This document shows, piece by piece, positions 57,672 through 64,000 of a stretch of DNA of 64,000 bases. The DNA lies in contig OY855903.1 of NCBI GenBank assembly GCA_963693305.1, positions 52,915,650-52,979,649 on the forward strand. Direction: 5' to 3'. A model generated the notes under the pieces. It worked only from the letters and a program-made list of their open reading frames with translations, searched no databases and was not told where the DNA came from. Origin of the DNA: Meandrina meandrites (lineage: Eukaryota > Cnidaria > Anthozoa > Scleractinia > Meandrinidae). Both the position numbers and the translations under genes were made by a program. How positions within the stretch are numbered: position 1 is the stretch's first letter; the number at the start of each line of letters is the position of its first letter.

Positions 57672-60600
57672 TATTATTATTATTATTACAGTGAAACGAA
57701 CTCAACCGGGGCCACCCAACGTTTTTAAGCCAATCACAAGACAAGCTCAGAACAAAAGATTTCGAGTTCCTTCATCAGCGGACCAATCACAATAAAGGGG
57801 AAATTTAACTGTTGGTTTGAGGGAAAGCAAAAAATTAATCTGTTGTTCATTTCGTTTACGGTAAAGGCGAATAAATATTTACCGTATGGCGCCCGCGAAT
57901 TTTGAAGACTGAATGAACTCATCCTAAATAAATTTACCGAATTACGGCCGGCTCAACGTTTAAAATTTATAGCTTCTGAAAAATGGTAGGGAATGTCGAA
58001 ACGAAAGCTTATTTAATCCCAAGAGTTTAATTTACCGAATTGCATCCGCTAACTCTAAACACAAAACGGAAAGTAAATAAATTTATCGAATTTCGGCCGG
58101 CTAAACTTATAAAATATATTTTCCAAATGAAGGCCTGGAATGTCGAAGGCGAAACGGACTCGATGTAAATAAATAATTTGCAAAAGTCAGAAAAGTACGG
58201 CCGGAAATTTTGAACGCGAAACCCGCTCAAAGAAAACAAATTTATCGAATTACGGCCGGCTAAACTTATCGGGACTTATAAAATATATATTTCCCAGTGA
58301 CTGCCTGGAATGGCAAAGGCGAACGGGACTCATCAATGTAAATATGAAATTTACCGAATTACGGCCGTGAATTTTGAGCACGAAACGGGTTCAACGCGAG
58401 TATATTTTCGATACATATTTACCGAATAACTCGAGAATAACGGCCGGTCGTAATTCGGTAAATTGATTTTATTACATTGAGTCCGCTCAGTCTTCAAAAT
58501 TCACAGCCGTAGTGTGGCATATTAGCCTGAATGTTGGAGAACAAAACGTTGAGCATGCCGTAATTTGGAATATTTATTCAGATATTCACGTTGAATCTAT
58601 ACCATCTTCCAAATTGCCGGCCGCCGTTTGGTAAATATTTATTCGAAATGGACATCACATTTTTGCCGTTAAAACCAAGCTTTCGCATTCCGTCGCAGTT
58701 AAATTTGCCCGTTATCGTGATAGGTCCGATGAAGGAACTCCAAATCTTTTGTTCTGAGCTTGTCTTATGATTGGCTTAAAAACATTGGGTGGCCCCGGTT
58801 GAGTTCGTTTCACTTTAAAACCAAATTGATTGCAAGGCTGGTACTACGGCAAAAGGGCAAAATTTATTGGCCAATATTTCAACTAGCAGAGCTAGTCTTC
58901 TTCAGGGCCAGTACAATGTGAAACTAACGACTCTAAAATTTGAATAGGGATATACATACAATGGAAATTAACGTTTAACTACATGTAGATATAATGAAAT
59001 AAGATACATAACTATTTACAACGCTGAAAAATGTAAAAAATACCAGAATAGCCAAAACAAAATATAAGAAAAATGGGAATAACATGCAAATATATAAAAG
59101 ATGAAAATAAAATGAAAATAAAATAAAATAAGTTGACTAGTTCATGTTCATTCCGTCGATTGATGCCATGTGGTGTGAGTGTTTGACCTTTTTCTATAAA
59201 ATAGGCTTCTCTAGCTTTTCTACGAGAAGCATTGTTCGTTGGTTGAAGTTCGAGAGGAATGAGTTTCATGTCTTTAATAGAGTGATCCGGCAGGTTGAAA
59301 TGTGTAGGTACTGCTGCTGTAGCGTTAGCGTGACTAAGGTTACGTTATTTGTGGCTTGTCTGTGTTCGGTGAATCGTTCACGAAGTGTACGCTTAGTCTC
59401 CCCTATGTATTGTTTCTTACATTTCTGACATTCTATCATGTACCAAATAACCCCTTTAGTGAACTATTTTCGAAAATGACATTAAACGGTTCGGTTTCCC
59501 TTTTCTTTTTTCAAAATTAAGAAAAGTTAAAAATTCGCCCGACACGTCCATCGTGGCGGCCATGATGGATGAAATTTAAGGTATTTTCAACACGCTCGTG
59601 TATACATACCAAAAAGTTACTTAGTATACCCTTTTCACAGCTATTAAGGTATCTCTTAAAGTTTGTTTTGAGATACATTTTGTTTGAAAATATCACGTTA
59701 AAGGAAAGTTACGATCTTCGACAACCGACCCATTTCCAGCGCTAAAACGACAGGGTGAATATTAGCTAATTTCGAGTCTGCCAAAAGCGGTCTGGTTTAT
59801 CGTTTTCGAGTAACAAAACAACACCAGATCGAAGCTAAACCTTTCTTCTATGTTGGTGAAAAATATTATCGATGGCCCGTAAAAATTGAACTGCTGAGAG
59901 AATTAACCGTAAAGGCTGTTTTGACATGTGACGGTGCATTAGGCGCCATTAACAAAACACTGAGCTCAGTAGTGGTTTGTCTGTAACTCAACTTTACAAA
60001 AAAGAAGCACTAAAAAATAATCATGTCGGACATTAACAGCTATTAAAAATCATTTTAAGTATTTCCTAAATTTTAATTAAAGCACAGGAAACTACTCCGG
60101 GACTAAACTTTACCGCCGGTGTGTTTACAGAACTGAAAGGAGAAAAGTAAACATTTGCGTCCCTTCAATGATATTTATCATTGTTGTATTATTTATTGTG
60201 CCAAATTACGGTTGTGTGATGTTAAAATTACTTTTAAACGCTAAAATCTGTAAATGTTAAGTATTATTTTTCTTAAAGAGGGGATGTATTTATTTAAACA
60301 TTGCTGAGCCTACTGGAAGTGAATAAAACGAATTTTAAACTTCCAGTATCGTGTCGGCTAATGTTTACATTTGTCTCGCCGTTTCTTTGCTGTTTTAAAA
60401 GAACTGAATTAATCGTCACGAAAATTGCTAGGATAACCTCGGTCTTAACATAACTAGTAACGAAACTGTGGCTTGTTTGTGATCATAAATTTTAAGTATT
60501 ACTGCTTTAATGTACATACTTACATAAATTTCTGCAATGTTAAGTTCCTAACCAACCAAACTGCAGCCGCTGAAAATGATCACCTGGACCGTGGCAAATG

Positions 60601-63600
60601 TTTTTTTCTGAACCAACGCTTACTTAGTGAACAGGAAAGGTTTGTGAACAGGTGAAACGATTCCACACTATATAATATTTCTATAAACAGCACCTGGTGC
60701 GATTTTTCTTCAACAATGTTGCCAACCGTTCGTTCGCAAACACAAGGAATGTAATTACGTGACTCCAGTCACGATAGTCACGGTAATCTCCCTTATGCCA
60801 ATCACCCTATCCAGGGCCCGCGCAGAGGGAGGGGCTGTGGGGGCTTTAGCCCCCCCCCCCCCCTCCCCCCTCACTGTTTTACAGTAAAAAGAAAAAATAA
60901 TAAGAACTTAAGTAAATAGGCAAGTAAAGAAAGAAATAAAGGGAAAAAATATTATTATTATTATTGAACGAACAATTACTAAAAGTATTTCATTTGAGCG
61001 CCTTTCCAGAAGCTGGTGATAAATTTTGTTTTTCAGTTCCATATTGGTTAATCATGTATCGAGTGCATCTGGTGAATGATCATTCAGTTTTCTCTGCCCG
61101 AAGAATAAACATTTTGCCCAACAATGACGCAAGAGAGATTTAGTAACTTGACAATGATAAACAGTCGGTCATGAAGAATGGTTTTTGACATCACTAACGA
61201 ATTTGCAGATTGTAGCAATAACAGAAAGAGAAATACCGTTTACAACGTTAAGCTAAAGTAAAGCAAAAATCGTCAGATTCCTGGCTAATGGCAGTAGTAC
61301 TGATTTGGAGTAAATTATATTGTTTCAAGCAGGATTTGATAGTAAATCTATGGGTCTGATTCTAAATGCCTATTTACTTAAGTTCTTCTTATTTTTTCTT
61401 TAAGTTCTTATTATTTTTTCTTTTTACTCCCCCCTAGAAGAATGTCATGCGCTAAAGCCCCCACAGCCCCTCCCTCTGCGCGGGCCCTGGATAGGGTGAT
61501 TGGCATAAGGGAGATTACCGTGACTATCGTGACTGGAGTCACGTAATTACATTCCTTGTGTTTGCGAACGAACGGTTGGCAACATTGTTGAAGAAAAATC
61601 GCACCAGGTGCTGTTTATAGAAATATTATATAGTGTGGAATCGTTTCACCTGTTCACTAAAGCCTGGTTCACACTAGCGACATAACGACATAACGGCAAG
61701 GTCACGCAAATGCGAAAAACACTTCATGTTGCTGTTTTATGTCACCAGTGTTAAGAACATAACATAACGACATAGTAGGAACATAATGACATAAGCATAA
61801 CGACATAAGGAAAGAACTGAACTTTTCTTTATGTCGTTATGTCCATGTCATTATGTCGTTATGTCGCTAGTGTGAACCAGGCTTAAGTAAGCGTTGGTTC
61901 AGAAAAAAACATTTGCCACGGTCCAGGTGATCATTTTCAGCGGCTGCAGTTTGGTTGGTTAGGAACTTTATAACATTGCAGAAATTTATGTAAGTATGTA
62001 CATTAAAGCAGTAATACTTAAAATTTATGATCACAAACAAGCCACAGTTTCGTTACTAGTTATGTTAAGACCGAGGTTATCCTAGCAATTTTCGTGACGA
62101 TTAATTCAGTTCTTTTAAAACAGCAAAGAAACGGCGAGACAAATGTAAACATTAGCCGACACGATAATACTTAACATTTACAGATTTTAGCGTTTAAAAG
62201 TAATTTTAACATCACACAACCGTAATTTGGCACAATAAATAATACAACAATGATAAATATCATTGAAGGGACGCAAATGTTTACTTTTCTCCTTTCAGTT
62301 CTGTAAACACACCGGCGGTAAAGTTTAGTCCCGGAGTAGTTTCCTGTGCTTTAATTAAAATTTAGGAAATACTTAAAATGATTTTTAATAGCTGTTAATG
62401 TCCGACATGATTATTTTTTAGTGCTTCTTTTTTGTAAAGTTGAGTTACAGACAAACCACTACTGAGCTCAGTGTTTTGTTAATGGCGCCTAATGCACCGT
62501 CACATGTCAAAACAGCCTTTACGGTTAATTCTCTCAGCAGCTCAATTTTTACGGGCCATCGATAATGTTTTTCACCAACATAGAAGAAAGGTTTAGCTTC
62601 AATCTGGTGTTGTTTTGTTACTCGAAAACGATATACCAGACCGCTTTTGGCAGACTCGAAATTAGCTAATATTCACCCTGTCGTTTTAGCGCTGGAAATG
62701 GGTCGGTTGTCGAAGATCGTAACTTTCCTTTAACGTGATATTTTCAAACAAAATGTATCTCAAAACAAACTTTAAGAGATACCTTAATAGCTGTGAAAAG
62801 GGTATACTAAGTAACTTTTTGGTATGTATACACGAGCGTGTTGAAAATACCTTAAATTTCATCCAACATGGCCGCCACGGTGGACGTGTCGGGCGAATTT
62901 TTAACTTTTCTTAATTTTGAAAAAAGAAAAGGGAAACCGAACCGTTTAATGTCATTTTCGAAAATAGTTCACTAAAGGGGTTATTTGGGGCAAATAAAAA
63001 AAATTTTGAAATTTCGCTTCTGTCGGCGGATTCTCGAAAATTTCAGAATCTCGCTCGTAATGATTTTTTGAATACCTATTTTTAATTTCTCTACCCGATG
63101 ATGTCACAGGGAGCAGAGGAGCCAAATTCGACCGTTCTAAATATTTTATTATTTCAAGACATTTAAAAATGTTCGATCTATTTCGTAGCGCTTGTCATAC
63201 GTTATCCGATCTTTTTGTTTACGCCACAGTTAACCAGCGGGAATCCGTTTTGGTATGTTGCATAATTGCGTAGGTTAGGGTTAGGGTTAGTATTTAATAT
63301 TTACAAAGGTCGAATTTGGCTCCTCTGCTCCCTGTGATGATGTCACCTTCTGAGTCCCCCACGGTGGAGAATTACGCCTGTGCGCATACGTCCCTTCACC
63401 AGATGATGTAATCTTCCGAAAGGGAAAAATGACCTCATCCCTGGGAATGATGACGTCATGGGCACCCTTGAACACCCCTACGCGTGCGCCCTGGCGCAGA
63501 AACCCACCTTTATATCTGCTATTAACAGTGACCGGGAATCTAGCTCCAGAAATAATAAAAACACAGCAAATCCCTGCAATGTCAGTTAACTTAATCTCCT

Positions 63601-63933
63601 CCAACTTAGAAACCCAAATTGTTTAGGAGATAAGATAGCTCGGAGTCAGAGTGCTTAGCTAAGTACCCCACTGATTATTTTTAAGATTTTGTAATACAAC
63701 AACGTATCTTTGCTTTTTTTAAATACCGTGACAGCACTCCTTGAGCAGTGTGGTGTAAAATTGTCCAAAAGAATCGTTGGTGGACAACACTCAAGCCCAG
63801 GAGAATGGCGCTGGCAGGTGGAACTGCTCGACCGCGGCAGGCACTTTTGCGGCGGTTCCCTTTTGACTCCGCAGTGGGTAATCACAGCTGCACATTGCAC
63901 GTGGGATAGAGATACCAGAACCATCAAAATACC
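44267..63933 (+). CDS. Secreted (F5/8C)4-serine protease, 3' partial
   Basis: Predicted exons: 44267-44399 (signal peptide [16 protein letters not shown]), F5/8C modules A 47147-47478 + 48540-48666, B 49055-49392 + 50163-50295, C 53426-53772 + 55957-56089, D 56471-56805 + 57262-57394, protease 63735-63933. About 740 residues in the window; about 165 more (Asp and Ser exons) should follow beyond the right edge. Every module starts and ends on a phase-1 intron and is split internally by a phase-0 intron. All exons are open and end in GT donors. F5/8C domains bind lipids, glycans or matrix, so a surface- or matrix-tethered protease is inferred. The signal-peptide and protease exons are paralogous to those of 21650-32104. 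Splicing of D directly to the protease exon is inferred from phase; separate genes cannot be excluded without transcripts. Confidence 0.75.
44910..45915. mobile_element. piggyBac-type non-autonomous element, 1.0 kb
   Basis: TIR CCCTTTAACCGGCAA at the left and TTGCCGGTTAAAGGG at the right, flanked by TTAA (44906-44909, 45916-45919). Terminal CCC next to TTAA is the hallmark of piggyBac ends. Overlapping short frames at 45260-45780 are not recognisable as transposase. It lies in intron 1 of the F5/8C-protease gene. Confidence 0.78.
46260..47146. repeat. Intron block duplicated at 52558-53425
   Basis: Upstream flanks of modules A and C are homologous over ~850 bp (TACTTGATCAAAACAAAAAC, GGGTCTTTAACCGT, GGAATCATTTGAATTTTCTT, GTGGCCCGCATGAAGCGCGG). 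The copy before A carries the hairpin at 46515-46699; the copy before C carries a long (GGAA)n. Confidence 0.8.
46515..46699. mobile_element. Hairpin MITE, 185 bp, with 5-bp target duplication
   Basis: Near-perfect inverted arms of ~85 bp (ACACACATATAAACTACTGG, ...CAAAAGCTTCATGAT). Flanked by TCTTG (46510-46514, 46700-46704). The paralogous block at 52952-52970 has a single TCTTG and no insert. Confidence 0.82.
47147..48666 (+). CDS. F5/8C module A (two exons)
   Basis: Exon 47147-47478: opening Cys (CLSDAVGVA), [32 protein letters not shown] type core [31 protein letters not shown]. Exon 48540-48666: [20 protein letters not shown] closes the domain. It is two residues shorter at the start of its second exon than B-D, in frame. 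Confidence 0.85.
49055..50295 (+). CDS. F5/8C module B (two exons)
   Basis: Exons 49055-49392 and 50163-50295. Same motif order as A ([45 protein letters not shown]; then [20 protein letters not shown]). Its internal intron is about 98 % identical by eye to that of module C over ~300 bp. Confidence 0.87.
50493..52055. other. Inserted sequence between modules B and C
   Basis: Absent from the equivalent A-B and C-D introns. It holds a 33-bp unit present twice (50616-50680, CGCAAGTAGTATCGGTAGGT), the palindromic GGGTTTTGGCCCAGAGGCCAAAACCC-like start, a short hairpin (51796-51843), and the copy of 17290-17660 at 51600-52055. No coding content recognised. Confidence 0.5.
52696..52849. repeat. (GGAA)n microsatellite, ~150 bp
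   Basis: Perfect GGAA repeats flanked by GATCGACCG on both sides. The homologous site before module A (46396-46433) has only ~38 bp of interrupted repeat. Confidence 0.95.
53426..56089 (+). CDS. F5/8C module C (two exons)
   Basis: Exons 53426-53772 and 55957-56089. It is the longest copy (extra Ser/Tyr residues [12 protein letters not shown]). Core [20 protein letters not shown] and end [20 protein letters not shown] are intact. The internal intron is enlarged by the insert at 53923-55335. Confidence 0.87.
53923..55335. mobile_element. TA-flanked insertion, 1.4 kb
   Basis: Absent from the otherwise near-identical intron of module B. Imperfect inverted ends TCAGGCGCCCTTTCAGA and the complement of AAAAAGAGCATCTGA, flanked by TA on both sides. 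No transposase frame. A Tc1/mariner-type or other TA-targeting non-autonomous element is likely. Confidence 0.6.
56471..57394 (+). CDS. F5/8C module D (two exons)
   Basis: Exons 56471-56805 and 57262-57394. Motifs as in B ([52 protein letters not shown]). GRWC replaces DGWC. Upstream intron flank is homologous to that of module B (GGAGTCCCTTCGTGCTTCAG), which supports an A-B to C-D block duplication. Confidence 0.86.
57588..57688. repeat. (CAT)n(TTA)n microsatellite
   Basis: About 84 bases of CAT followed by 17 of TTA, directly left of the foldback element. Confidence 0.95.
57690..58814. mobile_element. Foldback element with repeated ACCGAATTACGGCCG units
   Basis: Ends are inverted copies of ~100 bp (AGTGAAACGAACTCAACCGG, AGACAAGCTCAGAACAAAAG). 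The interior has at least six copies of TTTACCGAATTACGGCC variants, most in one orientation on the left and inverted on the right. No open frame of note. Confidence 0.7.
58868..58910 (-). ncRNA. Hammerhead ribozyme motif of a Penelope element
   Basis: On the minus strand: CTGAAGA (58905-58899), stem II ACTAGC-tct-GCTAGT, GAAA (58880-58877). TGGCC before the core pairs with GGCCA after GAAATATT (stem I). Stems differ in sequence from the copy at 32949 but keep pairing. Confidence 0.72.
58912..59467 (-). pseudogene. Penelope-like element, GIY-YIG remnant
   Basis: Minus-strand frames give [20 protein letters not shown] and RFTEHRQ (GIY-YIG nuclease core), then after one frameshift [19 protein letters not shown] and [21 protein letters not shown] 3' UTR with the hammerhead motif follows. 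Upstream parts are lost where the large inverted repeat begins. Confidence 0.8.
59443..62988. repeat. 3.5-kb inverted repeat with ~1.45-kb arms
   Basis: Left arm 59443-60921, right arm 61369-62988, spacer about 447 bp. Arms match almost base for base (outer end CCAAATAACCCCTTTAGTGA, inner part CCAGGGCCCGCGCAGAGGGA). Differences: ~83 bp present only in the left arm (about 60262-60344), a 223-bp MITE only in the right arm, and a short tandem duplication near the inner end of the right arm. No coding content. Could be a foldback transposon or an inverted segmental duplication. Confidence 0.88.
61661..61883. mobile_element. MITE, 223 bp, inside the right arm
   Basis: TIR AGCCTGGTTCACACTAGCGA at both ends, flanked by TAA (61658-61660, 61884-61886). 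The left arm has the empty site (CTTACTTAGTG, around 60622). TAA matches the TWA duplication of PIF/Harbinger elements. Interior repeats ACATAACGACATAA. Confidence 0.85.
63104..63337. repeat. Hairpin enclosing a telomere-like repeat
   Basis: 30-bp arms (63104-63133 and 63308-63337; TCACAGGGAGCAGAGGAGCC) are inverted copies. The loop contains GGTTAGGGTTAGGGTTAG (about 63274-63291). Confidence 0.7.
63735..63933 (+). CDS. Serine protease exon (activation site and catalytic His)
   Basis: Codes [20 protein letters not shown] and [18 protein letters not shown]. Starts in phase 1 and ends in phase 2 at ACC|GTAATT, as does the paralogous exon 25490-25691. Unlike that copy it keeps the standard TAAHC. 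The preceding ~200 bp of intron are also homologous to 25270-25489. The Asp and Ser exons should follow right of the window. Confidence 0.85.
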
Positions 63934-64000
63934 GTAATTAACGTGCTTTTCTATTTATTAAGACCGTAAACAATCCTTTTGCTATTCCAGTGACTAAATT

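Overview
Eukaryotic (metazoan) genomic window of moderate AT richness, with many small exons, long introns and a dense load of mobile elements. The gene content (single SNX9/18/33-type sorting nexin, REXO4, a trypsin-like protease, a multi-F5/8C-domain protease), CR1-like LINEs with a 2A-like peptide, Penelope elements with hammerhead motifs and TTAGGG-type interstitial telomere repeats fit a cnidarian, most likely an anthozoan (coral or sea anemone). That placement is inference; no species marker is visible.

Layout. 1-9313 (minus): the N-terminal two thirds of an SNX9/18/33-family gene (SH3, acidic linker, PX, start of BAR); its last exons lie beyond the left edge. 9314-9658: compact head-to-head promoter. 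9659-15503 (plus): complete eight-exon REXO4, a DEDDh exonuclease. 15504-21600: intergenic, mostly duplicated promoter-like sequence split by a TIR element. 21650-32104 (plus): a secreted chymotrypsin-like serine protease in four coding exons, whose last intron holds a full antisense LINE (28195-31701). 32105-44243: no confident host gene; fragments of Penelope, LINE and Ty3/gypsy elements, MITEs and hairpins. 44267-63933 and beyond (plus): a second gene built from a paralogous signal-peptide exon, four tandem two-exon F5/8C (discoidin) modules and a paralogous protease exon, running off the right edge.

Most striking points. (1) The second gene predicts a secreted (F5/8C)4-serine protease; every module boundary is a phase-1 intron, a clean case of exon shuffling and intragenic duplication, next to a short paralogue without the F5/8C modules. 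(2) The LINE has one uninterrupted ORF with a signal-like N-terminus, a 2A-like motif, a PHD-type zinc finger, endonuclease and reverse transcriptase. (3) Two Penelope remnants each keep a hammerhead-ribozyme core, with stems I and II differing in sequence but still pairing. (4) A 3.5-kb near-perfect inverted repeat (59443-62988) occupies the intron before the protease exon. (5) Several TIR or hairpin elements can be delimited exactly because a duplicated empty site or a target-site duplication is present in the window.
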